NCBI GenBank assembly: GCA_002298785.1
Contig: DBMR01000055.1
Coordinates: 1 to 46,743, forward strand
Direction of reading: 5' to 3'
DNA: 46,743 nucleotides
Source: Verrucomicrobia subdivision 3 bacterium UBA693
GTDB taxonomy: Bacteria; Verrucomicrobiota; Verrucomicrobiia; Limisphaerales; UBA8199
Both the position numbers and the translations under genes were made by a program. Numbering within the stretch: the stretch's first letter is position 1; each line of letters starts with the position of its first letter. Positions 7,074 through 16,769 of this stretch are shown here, piece after piece. The notes beneath the pieces are model-generated. The model had not been told where the DNA came from and ran no database searches. It saw nothing but the letters and a program-made list of their open reading frames with translations.

Positions 7074-8132
7074 ATGACACAGGCGATCATAGATTGGGCG
7101 CAAAGCCCCGCGGGAGAATTCGCGCTGTTTAGCGCGCTAAAGATCCTCGCGGCGTTTTCTGTGCTCATGTTCATCGTCGCTTACGCGGTGTGGGTCGAGC
7201 GCCGAGTGGCCGCCGCCATCCAGGACCGCATCGGGCCCAATCGGGTTGGCATTTTCGGCCTGCTGCAACCGGCGGCCGACGCGGTAAAAGCGTTTTTGAA
7301 AGAAGATTTCACCCCCGGCCACGTTCGGAAGGTGTATTTCTGGCTGGCGCCGGCAATCGTCATGATTCCCAGTTTGTTGACTATGGCGCTGATCCCCTTC
7401 GGCTCCAACCTGGGTCACCAGAAGATGGTAATCGCCGATTTGAACGTGGGCGTGCTCTACACCTTCGGCATCGTGTCCCTGGGGGTTTACGGCATCGTGC
7501 TGGCCGGCTATGCCGCCAACTCCAAATACCCGTTCCTGGGCGGCATCCGCTCCAGCGCGCAAATGATTTCCTACGAAATCGCGATGGGGCTTTCGGTGAT
7601 TCCGATTTTCCTGCTCGTGGGTGACCTGAATCTGAGCTCGGTGATTGAATACCAGACCGGCAGTCTGTTTGGTTGGATGGTCTTCAAGCAACCGGTGGCC
7701 TTTGTGATTTTCCTGGCGGCCATGTTCGCGGAAACGAACCGGTTGCCGTTCGACTTGCCTGAGTCAGAGCAGGAACTGGCGGGCGGCTACAACGTGGAAT
7801 ACAGCTCGATGAAGTTCGCGCTTTTCTTTATGGGCGAATACGCGGCGGTGGCCACCGGGGCGGCGATGCTGGTGACGCTGTTCCTGGGCGGTTGGACGCT
7901 GCCGTTCGCCGGGCTGGATCAACCCGCCATTTCCATCCTCGGCGGTCTGTTGCACGTCGGCATTTTCCTGGCAAAAATGGTTTCGGTGATCTTCATGATC
8001 ATCTGGGTGCGCTGGATGTGGCCGCGCTTTCGTTATGACCAGTTGATGGACCTGGGCTGGCGCCGGTTCATCCCGCTGGCCCTGGCTAATATTGTCGTCA
8101 CCGCGATCATCGTGTGGGCGTTGTCCAAATGA
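7074..8132 (+). CDS. nuoH: NADH-quinone oxidoreductase subunit H
   Basis: This 352-residue membrane subunit connects the peripheral and membrane arms and lines the quinone channel. The family signatures 'ERRVAAAIQDRIGPNRVG' (residues about 42-59) and 'AETNRLPFDLPESEQEL' are both present, along with roughly eight hydrophobic helices. The start ATG lies one base after the nuoG stop. The last four bases, ATGA (8129-8132), also form the likely nuoI start. Nothing unusual in length or motif. Confidence 0.96.
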   Translation: MTQAIIDWAQSPAGEFALFSALKILAAFSVLMFIVAYAVWVERRVAAAIQDRIGPNRVGIFGLLQPAADAVKAFLKEDFTPGHVRKVYFWLAPAIVMIPSLLTMALIPFGSNLGHQKMVIADLNVGVLYTFGIVSLGVYGIVLAGYAANSKYPFLGGIRSSAQMISYEIAMGLSVIPIFLLVGDLNLSSVIEYQTGSLFGWMVFKQPVAFVIFLAAMFAETNRLPFDLPESEQELAGGYNVEYSSMKFALFFMGEYAAVATGAAMLVTLFLGGWTLPFAGLDQPAISILGGLLHVGIFLAKMVSVIFMIIWVRWMWPRFRYDQLMDLGWRRFIPLALANIVVTAIIVWALSK

Positions 8133-8662
8133 TTGTTAACCGCAAAAAGTTGAATCTCTGGGAACGGCTTTACCTGCCGGCGGTGATCGGCGGGTTCGTG
8201 GTCACTATTCGTCATTTCTTCAAGAAGAAGGTGACCATGCAGTACCCCGAGCAACGCTGGGTCGTGCCCGAAGGCTACCGCGGAGCGCCTTACCTGGTGA
8301 AAGACCAGGAGGACCGCACCAAATGCGTGTCCTGCCAGTTGTGCGAATTTGTCTGCCCGCCCAAAGCCATTCGCATCACCCCACCGGGACCCGAGGGGGC
8401 AGCGGACGCGGGCAACGTGGAAAAGGGACCGCGTGAATTTGAGATCAATATGCTGCGGTGCATTTTCTGCGGCTATTGCCAGGAGGTCTGCCCCGAAGAG
8501 GCGATCTTCCTGATGAAGGATTACTCGTTGAATGCCCAAAGCCGGGACGAACTGATCTTTAACAAAGAAAAGCTGCTGGCTTTGGGCGGGGTCCATAACG
8601 ATAAAATTCAGAAGTGGAAGACTAAAGCCGACGAAGCACGGCAGCAGGGCCTGGAGCCTTGA
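8129..8662 (+). CDS. nuoI: NADH-quinone oxidoreductase subunit I
   Basis: This 177-residue 8Fe ferredoxin-like subunit passes electrons through clusters N6a and N6b toward N2. Both cysteine sets are visible: CVSCQLCEFVCP and CIFCGYCQEVCP, each C-x2-C-x2-C-x3-CP. An amphipathic N-terminal segment (LWERLYLPAVIGGFVVTI) would lie on the membrane. ATG 8129 overlaps the nuoH stop as ATGA and is preferred over an in-frame upstream GTG at 8114. The C-terminal 35 residues are charged and run to 'KADEARQQGLEP'. A 58-bp gap with a good ribosome-binding site precedes nuoJ. Confidence 0.95.
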   Translation: MIVNRKKLNLWERLYLPAVIGGFVVTIRHFFKKKVTMQYPEQRWVVPEGYRGAPYLVKDQEDRTKCVSCQLCEFVCPPKAIRITPPGPEGAADAGNVEKGPREFEINMLRCIFCGYCQEVCPEEAIFLMKDYSLNAQSRDELIFNKEKLLALGGVHNDKIQKWKTKADEARQQGLEP

Positions 8663-8720
8663 AGGCCGGGAAGACTGCCGCGACAACGGTGCTGGCGGCG
8701 GTCTCAGAAGGATAAACGGA

Positions 8721-9221
8721 ATGCAGGATATTCTATTCTATGTATTTGCGGGGCTGGCGCTGATCTGCGGATTCCTGGTCGTGGCGAATCCCTTCAGTCG
8801 CAGCCCGGTGACCAGCGCGATGTTCCTGGTGCTCACCATCGTGTGCCTGGCCGGGTTGTTCGTGCTCCTCCACGCCTTCTTCCTCGCCGCCGTCCAGGTG
8901 CTGGTTTATGCCGGCGCCGTCATGGTGCTCTTCCTCTTCGTCATCATGCTCCTCGATCTGAAAGTGGAGGAACGCCGGAAGTTGAAGGTGTTCAGCATGG
9001 TGGGCGGCCTCATCTCTTCCGGAGCCATTCTGTTTATCTTCCTGCACCATTTGTTGCGCGCGCCGCTGGGCGAACCCGCCACGCTCCCGGCGGAAGGCGG
9101 CACCATTCCCCTGGGCAAGCTGTTGTTCACCCAATACCTGCTGCCTTTTGAAGCGGTTTCGATCGTGCTGCTCGTGGCCATGGTCGGCGTGGTGTTGCTT
9201 AGCAAAAAGGATTTGAAATGA
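8721..9221 (+). CDS. nuoJ: NADH-quinone oxidoreductase subunit J
   Basis: This 166-residue membrane-arm subunit has about five hydrophobic helices and the characteristic third-helix segment 'VLVYAGAVMVLFLFVIMLLD' (residues about 60-79). A clear AGAAGGA ribosome-binding site lies about eight bases before the ATG, which suggests renewed initiation after the gap following nuoI. Its stop overlaps the nuoK start as ATGA (9218-9221). Length is close to the family norm. Confidence 0.95.
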   Translation: MQDILFYVFAGLALICGFLVVANPFSRSPVTSAMFLVLTIVCLAGLFVLLHAFFLAAVQVLVYAGAVMVLFLFVIMLLDLKVEERRKLKVFSMVGGLISSGAILFIFLHHLLRAPLGEPATLPAEGGTIPLGKLLFTQYLLPFEAVSIVLLVAMVGVVLLSKKDLK

Positions 9222-9523
9222 ACGTGGGCCTCGCACATTACCTGGTCGTGAGCATCATCCTGTTCTGCCTCGGGGTGCTCGGGGTCATGACCCGCCGCAA
9301 CCTGCTCGTGATTTACATGTCCCTCGAACTGATGCTCAACGCCGCCAACCTGGCGTTGGCCGCCTTTTCCCGTTTCAACGGGAATCTGGATGGACAGGTA
9401 TTCGTCTTTTTCGTGATCACGGTGGCCGCGGCTGAAGTGGCGGTCGGGTTGGCGCTGATCGTCGCCCTCTATCGCCACCGCCAAACCGCGCAGGTGGACG
9501 ATCTCACCACGATGAAACTCTGA
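9218..9523 (+). CDS. nuoK: NADH-quinone oxidoreductase subunit K
   Basis: A 101-residue, three-helix Mrp-related subunit of the proton-pumping arm. The membrane-embedded glutamates of the family are visible in 'MSLELMLNAANLALAAF' (helix 2) and in 'TVAAAEVAVGLALIVALYR' (helix 3). The length is exactly typical. It overlaps nuoJ by four bases and is separated from nuoL by three bases. Confidence 0.96.
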   Translation: MNVGLAHYLVVSIILFCLGVLGVMTRRNLLVIYMSLELMLNAANLALAAFSRFNGNLDGQVFVFFVITVAAAEVAVGLALIVALYRHRQTAQVDDLTTMKL

Positions 9524-9526
9524 GCG

Positions 9527-11401
9527 ATGAATCCGGAAACCCTGATTTGGATTGTCCTGTTCCTGCCGCTGGCGGCGGCGGCGGCGATCACCCTGTTCAC
9601 CCGGGGTAATCCGCGCCTCAGCGCCGGCCTCTCCATCGGGGCGGTGATCGGCAGTTTTGCGCTCACCATCCTGTTTGTGGCGGTTGCCGGTTGGTCTCCA
9701 GCAAACCCCGAGGTGAGTCCTCCTTGGCTCGTGGCTGGTGATCTCAAAATCTCCTTCGGACTGCGCCTGGATACCTTGAGCTTGTTGATGACCCTCGTCG
9801 TCACCGGCGTGGCCAGCGCCATCCATGTCTATTCCTGGGGCTACATGGAAGGCGACTCCGGCTTTGCGCGGTTCTTCGCCTGCCTGAGCCTGTTCACGTT
9901 CTCCATGCTCGGGATTGTGCTCGCCAACAATTTCGTGGAGTTGTTCATCTTCTGGGAACTGGTCGGAGTCTCCAGCTACCTGCTGATCGGATTTTGGTTC
10001 GAGAAACCGGCCGCGGCGGATGCCGGCAAAAAGGCGTTTCTTACCAATCGCCTGGGTGATTTCGGATTTCTGCTGGGCATCCTGATGGTCTGGGGGTTGC
10101 TCGGCAGTTTAAACCTCGGCGTGTTGCAGGACAAAATCCTGAGCAATCCAGACGCGCTCGGCGCTTGGGGGTTGACGGCGGGTCTGCTGATTTTCTGCGG
10201 GGCGATGGGTAAAAGCGCGCAATTCCCGTTGCACGTCTGGCTGCCGGATGCCATGGAAGGCCCCACCCCGGTCAGCGCCCTGATTCATGCCGCCACCATG
10301 GTGGCCGCCGGCGTTTACATGTTGTGCCGGGTGATTTTCCTGTTGAATGTGCCGGCGCTCAATGTCATCGCGTGGATCGGCGGATTCACCGCGCTCCTGG
10401 CGGCCCTGATCGCCGTGCAGCAAAACGATATCAAACGGATCCTCGCCTACTCCACCTTGTCGCAACTGGGTTACATGGTCATGGCCGTCGGCCTGCAGGG
10501 ACCAACTCCGGCGATGTTCCACCTGGTGACCCACGCGTTCTTCAAAGCCCTGCTCTTCCTGGGCGCAGGCTCAGTCATTCTGGCGCTGCATCACGAGCAG
10601 GATATCTGGAAGATGGGCGGATTGCGCCGGAAGCTGCCTGTGACCTGGTGGACTTTCCTCGTGGGTACCCTGGCCCTGGCGGGAGTGTGGCCCCTCAGCG
10701 GTTTCTTCAGCAAGGACAGCATCCTGGCACAAGCAACCGCGCGCCAAAACTATCCCTTGTTCGCCCTGGGCGTTTTCGTGGCGGCCCTGACTGCTTTCTA
10801 CATGTTTCGCCTGGTGTTTGTGGTGTTTTTGGGCGCTGGAAAATCGGAAGCGGCCGGTCATGCCCATGAGTCACCCGGAGTGGTGACGTGGCCACTGCGC
10901 CTCCTGGCGGTCGCGAGCCTGGTGGGCGGGGTTATTTCCCTGGAACCAATGCTGCACCACTATTTCGCTCGTGGTGAAAACGGCGAGACCCTCACCTTCC
11001 TCCAGCAGCTTACCTATCCCTTTGCCCATTCGCTTGGACCGGCCTTGTGTGGCCTGGCCGCCGCCGCTGCGGGTTTTGCCGCCGCCTGGTTCCTGTATGG
11101 CAAAGCCACTTCCGACCCGCTCCCGGCCCGGCTGGGCTGGTTGTCGCGCGCCATGAAAGACCGGTTTTATTTCGATGAACTTTACCAGGCCACCGTCATC
11201 CGATTGCACGATGCGATTGCGGTGGTGGCTGACTGGGTGGATCGGTGGCTGATTGCGGGCCTGATGGTTCGCGGCACCCACGGCACCACCGAACTGGCCG
11301 GACGTGCCCTGCGTCTGTTCCAGACTGGAAATCTGCAAACCTACGCGCTGCTGTTCGCGCTCGGCATCGTGCTGGTGCTCTGGCTGGTGCTCGGATTTTA
11401 G
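9527..11401 (+). CDS. nuoL: NADH-quinone oxidoreductase subunit L
   Basis: This 624-residue antiporter-like subunit sits at the distal end of the membrane arm and has the long lateral helix. Family features are FVELFIFWELVGVSSYLLIG with the key glutamate, 'AMGKSAQFPLHVWLPDAMEGPTPVSALIHAATMV' in parts, and 'QNDIKRILAYSTLSQLGYM'. The C-terminal region 'DRFYFDELYQATV' precedes the lateral-helix and terminal transmembrane segment. Length is within the usual 600-680 range. The stop is followed after two bases by the nuoM ATG. Confidence 0.96.
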   Translation: MNPETLIWIVLFLPLAAAAAITLFTRGNPRLSAGLSIGAVIGSFALTILFVAVAGWSPANPEVSPPWLVAGDLKISFGLRLDTLSLLMTLVVTGVASAIHVYSWGYMEGDSGFARFFACLSLFTFSMLGIVLANNFVELFIFWELVGVSSYLLIGFWFEKPAAADAGKKAFLTNRLGDFGFLLGILMVWGLLGSLNLGVLQDKILSNPDALGAWGLTAGLLIFCGAMGKSAQFPLHVWLPDAMEGPTPVSALIHAATMVAAGVYMLCRVIFLLNVPALNVIAWIGGFTALLAALIAVQQNDIKRILAYSTLSQLGYMVMAVGLQGPTPAMFHLVTHAFFKALLFLGAGSVILALHHEQDIWKMGGLRRKLPVTWWTFLVGTLALAGVWPLSGFFSKDSILAQATARQNYPLFALGVFVAALTAFYMFRLVFVVFLGAGKSEAAGHAHESPGVVTWPLRLLAVASLVGGVISLEPMLHHYFARGENGETLTFLQQLTYPFAHSLGPALCGLAAAAAGFAAAWFLYGKATSDPLPARLGWLSRAMKDRFYFDELYQATVIRLHDAIAVVADWVDRWLIAGLMVRGTHGTTELAGRALRLFQTGNLQTYALLFALGIVLVLWLVLGF

Positions 11402-11403
11402 CC

Positions 11404-12936
11404 ATGTCTATTTTGACCTACATCCTCGGATTGCCGCTGCTCGCCGCGTTGCTGCTGGCGTTCGTGCCGCGCAACTTCCGCGTGATCATGCGCGCGGTCG
11501 CGGTGCTGGCTACCGGCCTCTCCGCCATCCTCGCGCTCGTGATGTTCCTTCGCTTTGACGCCGCCGCCACCGGCTTTCAGTTCCCACAACAAGTCCCGTG
11601 GGTTACCTCGCTGGGTATTTCTTATCACGTCGGCGTGGATGGCATTAATGTGGGCCTGGTCCTCATGGCGGCAATCGTCGCGTTCGCCGCGGCCTGCGTC
11701 TCCTGGGAAATCCAGAACCGCGACAAGGAATTTTACATTCTATTGCTGGTGATGGCAGGGGGCGTTCTGGGGGCCTTTGCGTCGCTCGACCTCTTTTTCC
11801 TCTACATTTTCCATGAGTTCGCACTAGTCCCTACATTCCTGATGATCGGCCTGTGGGGCCGTGGGCAACAAAAGAACTACGCCACCTTCCAGATCACACT
11901 CTACCTCGGCATTGGCTCCCTGTTGGCCCTGCTGGGCTTGCTGGGCCTGGTGATCTACTCCGGAGCCAACACGTTCGACATCCCCGAACTCACTGACTAC
12001 CTGGGTAAAACTGCCCTCGCGCCGGGAGTCCAAGGCATCATTTTCCCACTGCTCCTGTTCGGATTCGGCATTCTGGTTTCCTTGTGGCCGTTCCATAGCT
12101 GGGCGCCGGCCGGTTACGCCGCAGCACCGACCGCCACCGCCATGTTGCACGCCGGGGTTCTGAAGAAATTTGGGCTCTACGCCTTGATTCGCGTCGCCCT
12201 GCCGCTGCTGCCGGATGCCGCGGGGCACTGGATGCCGATCCTCGCCTGGTTATGCCTGGGCAACCTGCTCTATTGCGGCTGGGTCGCCATGCGCCAGAAG
12301 GATTTCAACTGGCTGGTCGGCTATTCCAGCGTAGCCCACATGGGTTTCATCTTCCTCGGCATCGCCACTCTGGGCACCATCGGAATCACCGGTGCGGTGT
12401 TGATCATGATCGCTCACGGGTTCCTGGCGGCACTCACCTTCGGCTTAAGCGGCTACGTCTACCAACAGGCCGGCACCCTCGAAATGGACAAATTCGGTGG
12501 GCTCGTCCGGCAGATGCCCTTCATCGGTGTGGCCTTGATGATGGCCGCCTTCGCCGGGTGCGGTCTGCCGGGGTTTGCCAATTTCGCCGGGGAAGTGACG
12601 GTGCTTTTCGGGGCCTGGAAAGCTTATCCCTTGATCACCGTGCTTGCCTGCTGGGGTGCGCTACTGGTCGGCGCCATATACATGCTGCGCGCTGTGCGCG
12701 CCATGCAGCATGGGATCGTGCCGGCCCATTGCGCGACCTACCAGGATGCGCAAAACGCCTGGCGCAAGGCGCCCTTCGTGATGCTGCTCGCGGCCCTGCT
12801 GATTTTCGGCTGCTTCCCGGGCTGGCTCACGCAAAAAATTGAACCCCGGGCGGCGGAGATCGCGGCGCGCGCCGCCGCCGGCAACGCCGGGACACCCACT
12901 GCCACCAGCGTGGCAGCCACTCTGGATCGGAATTGA
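11404..12936 (+). CDS. nuoM: NADH-quinone oxidoreductase subunit M
   Basis: This 510-residue antiporter-like proton-pumping subunit of the membrane arm has about 14 hydrophobic helices. Conserved pieces include FFLYIFHEFALVPTFLMIG with the membrane glutamate, WPFHSWAPAGYAAAPTATAM and the KDFNWLVGYSSVAHMGF segment. ATG 11404 directly after the nuoL stop is chosen; an open frame continues further upstream through nuoL sequence. The gene ends in TGATG, so the last base is shared with the nuoN start. Confidence 0.96.
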   Translation: MSILTYILGLPLLAALLLAFVPRNFRVIMRAVAVLATGLSAILALVMFLRFDAAATGFQFPQQVPWVTSLGISYHVGVDGINVGLVLMAAIVAFAAACVSWEIQNRDKEFYILLLVMAGGVLGAFASLDLFFLYIFHEFALVPTFLMIGLWGRGQQKNYATFQITLYLGIGSLLALLGLLGLVIYSGANTFDIPELTDYLGKTALAPGVQGIIFPLLLFGFGILVSLWPFHSWAPAGYAAAPTATAMLHAGVLKKFGLYALIRVALPLLPDAAGHWMPILAWLCLGNLLYCGWVAMRQKDFNWLVGYSSVAHMGFIFLGIATLGTIGITGAVLIMIAHGFLAALTFGLSGYVYQQAGTLEMDKFGGLVRQMPFIGVALMMAAFAGCGLPGFANFAGEVTVLFGAWKAYPLITVLACWGALLVGAIYMLRAVRAMQHGIVPAHCATYQDAQNAWRKAPFVMLLAALLIFGCFPGWLTQKIEPRAAEIAARAAAGNAGTPTATSVAATLDRN

Positions 12937-14390
12937 TGAACACTTATTTGCTCAGCCACGAACTGCTGGTGCTGGCGCTCGGTCTGGCACTGCTTCTGGC
13001 CGATCTCTGGGCGCCGGCATCGTTTCGCCGCAATTTTGGTTACCTCGCCGCCGTCGGCCTCGGACTCATTCTCCTTTACAGTCTCTTCGGCCTGAATACG
13101 CCGCCGGCAGATGCGAACTCCGCCTTCGGCGGCATGTTCGTGTTGGACAGCCTGGCCCTGTTCTTCAAACGCTTCTTTCTGATCGCCGCCATTATCGTCC
13201 TCGTGATTTCGGTCGAGTTTTCAGATTGTTTTCACGCCGGCATTACCGAGTTTTACGCGCTGATCCTTTTTGCACTAACCGGCATGTTGCTGGCGGCTTC
13301 CGCGAATGACTTTGCCCTGCTATTTGTTTCGCTGGAATTAATCACGATTACCTTTTACGTCCTCTCCAGCTTCCAGCGTTCCCGCTCCGCCTCGCTCGAG
13401 GCCGGCGTCAAATACCTGATCATCGGGGCGCTTTCGACCGGGTTCACCGTGTTTGGGATCGCCCTGGTCTACGGCATCAGCAACCATTTCAACTTTAATC
13501 AGATTGCGTCCGTGGCAGCGCAACATCGCGATAACCCCATCTTCCTGTTCGGCCTGTTGCTGATCCTCGGCGGATTGGGCTTCAAAATCTCCGCGTTCCC
13601 TTTCCAAATCTGGACACCGGACGTTTACCAGGGCGCCCCCACACCGGCTGCCGCGTTCCTGGCCATCGGCTCGAAAGCCGCCGGGTTCGCCCTGTTGCTG
13701 CGCTTCCTGTTCACCGCGGTGCCCGAAGTGACGACCCGCTGGTCCGGAGTCCTGATGTTGCTGACTGCGGTCACCATTCTTTACGGCAACCTTTGCGCCA
13801 TTCCCCAGCGCAACCTGAAACGGTTGCTGGGCTATTCCAGCATCTCGCACGCGGGCTACCTCCTCCTCGGAATCACCGCTTTCAGCCGGAGCGGCCAATC
13901 CGCCGTTCTGTATTACCTCAGTGGATACCTTTTCACCGTGCTCGCCGCGTTTACCGTCATCTGCCTGGTGCTCCGGCGCCTGGAAACCGATGATATCAGT
14001 GGCCTCGCCGGCCTGAATCAACGGTCGCCCCTACTGGCTACGACCATGACTTTGGCCATGGTTTCACTGGCCGGTATCCCGCCCTTGGCCGGCTTTTTCG
14101 GAAAATTACTACTGCTTAAATCCGTGATTGAACAAGTCGGCACCAACGGCAGCTACTTCTGGCTCGCCATCGTCGCCATCGTCGGCGTGGTAATTTCATT
14201 CTATTATTACTTTGGCGTCATCCGGGCGATTTATTGGTCGGAGGAGACCCCGGATCTCACTCCCATACCGGTTTCATTGCCCGCCAGAATGGCCATCTAC
14301 GGGTGCCTCGCGGGAATGTTCTTCCTGGGCATGTTTCCTGGTCCGATGCTAAACCTCGCGGACAGCGCGGTGAAGTTTCTGAAGCTATAA
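12936..14390 (+). CDS. nuoN: NADH-quinone oxidoreductase subunit N
   Basis: This 484-residue antiporter-like membrane-arm subunit is the last gene of the nuo run. Motifs include LLFVSLELITITFYVLSSF with the membrane glutamate, 'FPFQIWTPDVYQGAPTP' and 'RNLKRLLGYSSISHAGYLL'. ATG 12936 shares one base with the nuoM stop; a TTG at 12933 is a less likely alternative. It converges with the GxGYxYP gene, whose stop lies only eight bases away, and no terminator hairpin is visible between them. Confidence 0.95.
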   Translation: MNTYLLSHELLVLALGLALLLADLWAPASFRRNFGYLAAVGLGLILLYSLFGLNTPPADANSAFGGMFVLDSLALFFKRFFLIAAIIVLVISVEFSDCFHAGITEFYALILFALTGMLLAASANDFALLFVSLELITITFYVLSSFQRSRSASLEAGVKYLIIGALSTGFTVFGIALVYGISNHFNFNQIASVAAQHRDNPIFLFGLLLILGGLGFKISAFPFQIWTPDVYQGAPTPAAAFLAIGSKAAGFALLLRFLFTAVPEVTTRWSGVLMLLTAVTILYGNLCAIPQRNLKRLLGYSSISHAGYLLLGITAFSRSGQSAVLYYLSGYLFTVLAAFTVICLVLRRLETDDISGLAGLNQRSPLLATTMTLAMVSLAGIPPLAGFFGKLLLLKSVIEQVGTNGSYFWLAIVAIVGVVISFYYYFGVIRAIYWSEETPDLTPIPVSLPARMAIYGCLAGMFFLGMFPGPMLNLADSAVKFLKL

Positions 14391-14398
14391 CGAGCCGC

Positions 14399-16762
14399 TC
14401 AAGGCGCGGACTGAGCGAGACGAAAAAACACAGGGCCTGGGCCCTGGGAAACAAGCATCTCCAAATCGCAGTCGTAACGCAGAATCGGATTGGTGAGGTT
14501 TTGCCACGGCCCCAGGACGCTCGAAGCGGAGGCCACCTTGTAGTCGGTATACTCCGCCGGCCAACGAAAATGCAACTTGGCTCCTTCGGGCTCCACTCGC
14601 AACGAGGGTGAAGGACGGGCGGGTCTGCGCCAGACCAGCCGCACATTGTCCAGGTAAAACACCGCAGGTTTTTGATTCCAGGAACCGCTGACCTGCCAGA
14701 TGTCCATCGCGCCAGAAACCTGCTGTCGCGTGGCGTTATAGACCTGCAGACCGTTTGTCCCGTCCAATCGCAGCGAGAAGTGCCGCCATCCTGAAAAATC
14801 CAACGCCAGGTCGTAATACAGGAATGCCCCCCACAGGTTGGACCATAACTCCAACCGGATTTGCGATCCGCTATTATCCCCGAACAAATCGAATTCCAAA
14901 AAGCTGTTCTCCACCGGAAAACTGATCGTTGCCGGAAAATTCAGGTTTACGAAACCGTAGGCGGCCCCAACGGTAAAAAGGGTGGAGGGGGTGCCGTCAA
15001 TCGTCTGCTGGTCGCTATTGACGGAAACTGTCAGCGGTGCCACGGGTGTCCCATAGGGCGCCCGGCGCAGGTTGCCGAGGTCAATGTTGACCAGCGGCTC
15101 CGCGGCGGTGGGCAGGGCATTTTGCTTCATGAGCGCGACGAAAACGTCGGGCGTTACGACCCGCACATGCGGATCGAGCAGCGCGATGCATTGCTTTATG
15201 CTATCGACCGTGTGAGACCAGGCATGCACGGCCACCATGGAGTAGCCGTCCGTACTGAAGGGATTCCGGGAACGTTGGTTCAAGGCCGCGGCCACCTGCG
15301 TCGGCCCGTTCGCGCCCCATAACGTCGTGTAGGCGGAGATGATCGGCTTTTCCCCATACCACTTGACCACGCCTTTGTATTTGGCGTAATCGCCAAAGGC
15401 GTCCCAATAGAAAATGGCCTCGAGGGGCGCCTGTTGCAGGTACGGCTCATAGACCCAAGGGATCTCAAACCCTGACTTATCGAGAACGACCAGCAATGAC
15501 AGGCCCAGGTCGCGCAGATATCCAGAGAGGCGCACCGCATTGGTGGCGCGGGCACCAGCCGACATCAACGAAGGGTAACAATACCCCATGGGTGACATCG
15601 CCACGAAGATGTTTGTTGCGGGCCGAGTGATAGCCGCTTGATCATACAAACGCTCCACGATAGTGGGAGCAAGGTCGCGCAAGCAGGGCGACAGCCCCCA
15701 GCCTACGGGGATCTGCCCTCGGCTCGGACTGCCCCACCAGTTGGCACCGCTTAAGAACGCGTTCTGGAACCATTGAACATTGTCACCATCGGTGAAGATA
15801 AAAGTAACATAATGTACATTGGTCTCCACTGCCGTCGCCTGCGGACACGCGGACTGGCCCAATGGCAGCCGACTCGCGTCACGAAACGAAGATAATAGAG
15901 CGAGGTTAAATGACCAATTGGCAGCAGCGAGGGACTTATCGTAACGCGAGTTCTCCTCCGTGAATGCCAGCTCGTCGAATAGCGGCCAGCCAAGGAGCAG
16001 GCTGTCGGGCGGCATTTCGCTCAGAAAGGCCCGGCGCAAAGAAGTTGAAGCGCCATCGAAGAAAACCGGCACACCGGTGGCGGCGGCGTAGTCGTTCATG
16101 CAGGCGACATCCCCAAGCAAAGCCGGGTTGTTGTTCTGTTCCAGCGCCAAATCGCGAATCGGCCATGTCGGCCACCAATTGGTGCGGAACCAATTGTCAT
16201 CCTTGTCTGCGCATTCAAAAACTTTTGTCCAGCCGCGGCTAATTGCATTGGTTTCCGCGGCGGCATCAACAATTACCGCTTCGTATTTGTAGGCCGCCAT
16301 CCGCGCGATATCGAGCGAATCTGGATTCGCGGCGAGGTCGCACCGCACGTAACCCTTGTGGAAATTTGTTTGAAATCGGGCAGCGAGGGTCCAGGGAGTA
16401 CCAGGGGCGCTCCAATAGGAATAAGTGACACCACGGCGCTTGAACAGATCCTGCAGAATCAGCAGATGATCCAGGTTGGGTTCGATGAAGATATTCTGCG
16501 CGTTGGTCTGTTTGAGCAATACACCTGCCAGCGATTCCAAGAGGATGAATTCCGCCCGGGAAACCTCCGGGCTGGCACTGAGCGCGATCGGAGTCGCCCC
16601 TGAACCGGACCAGGTTTTGGCCACGAGCAGGGATTTCGGGGGAGATAATGCTGGGAAATAGGAGCCGGTGGAAGTGTTGTAGGCCTGGACCGAAAATCGA
16701 CCGATCCCGACAGCAAAAACCGCCGCAAGGAGACCAAACGCGAGGGCCCGGGGGTTAAACAT
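14399..16762 (-). CDS. GxGYxYP-family secreted putative glycoside hydrolase
   Basis: A 787-residue secreted protein. An N-terminal hydrophobic segment (ALAFGLLAAVFAVGIGRFSV) looks like a signal peptide. The catalytic-type region (residues about 40-540) contains FTDGDNVQW and the family-naming motif as MSPMGYCYPSLM near residue 390, with 'AVHAWSHTVDSI' later. Members of this family are putative glycoside hydrolases; the substrate is unknown. A beta-rich, carbohydrate-binding-like region follows (about 570-700). The C-terminal 70 residues form a W...LGPWQN...FFRL module also seen in the LamG protein at 18317. It lies seven bases after the AraC-type regulator gene and is probably co-transcribed with it. 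Confidence 0.75.
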   Translation of the reverse strand: MFNPRALAFGLLAAVFAVGIGRFSVQAYNTSTGSYFPALSPPKSLLVAKTWSGSGATPIALSASPEVSRAEFILLESLAGVLLKQTNAQNIFIEPNLDHLLILQDLFKRRGVTYSYWSAPGTPWTLAARFQTNFHKGYVRCDLAANPDSLDIARMAAYKYEAVIVDAAAETNAISRGWTKVFECADKDDNWFRTNWWPTWPIRDLALEQNNNPALLGDVACMNDYAAATGVPVFFDGASTSLRRAFLSEMPPDSLLLGWPLFDELAFTEENSRYDKSLAAANWSFNLALLSSFRDASRLPLGQSACPQATAVETNVHYVTFIFTDGDNVQWFQNAFLSGANWWGSPSRGQIPVGWGLSPCLRDLAPTIVERLYDQAAITRPATNIFVAMSPMGYCYPSLMSAGARATNAVRLSGYLRDLGLSLLVVLDKSGFEIPWVYEPYLQQAPLEAIFYWDAFGDYAKYKGVVKWYGEKPIISAYTTLWGANGPTQVAAALNQRSRNPFSTDGYSMVAVHAWSHTVDSIKQCIALLDPHVRVVTPDVFVALMKQNALPTAAEPLVNIDLGNLRRAPYGTPVAPLTVSVNSDQQTIDGTPSTLFTVGAAYGFVNLNFPATISFPVENSFLEFDLFGDNSGSQIRLELWSNLWGAFLYYDLALDFSGWRHFSLRLDGTNGLQVYNATRQQVSGAMDIWQVSGSWNQKPAVFYLDNVRLVWRRPARPSPSLRVEPEGAKLHFRWPAEYTDYKVASASSVLGPWQNLTNPILRYDCDLEMLVSQGPGPVFFRLAQSAP

Positions 16763-16769
16763 GGTTCAT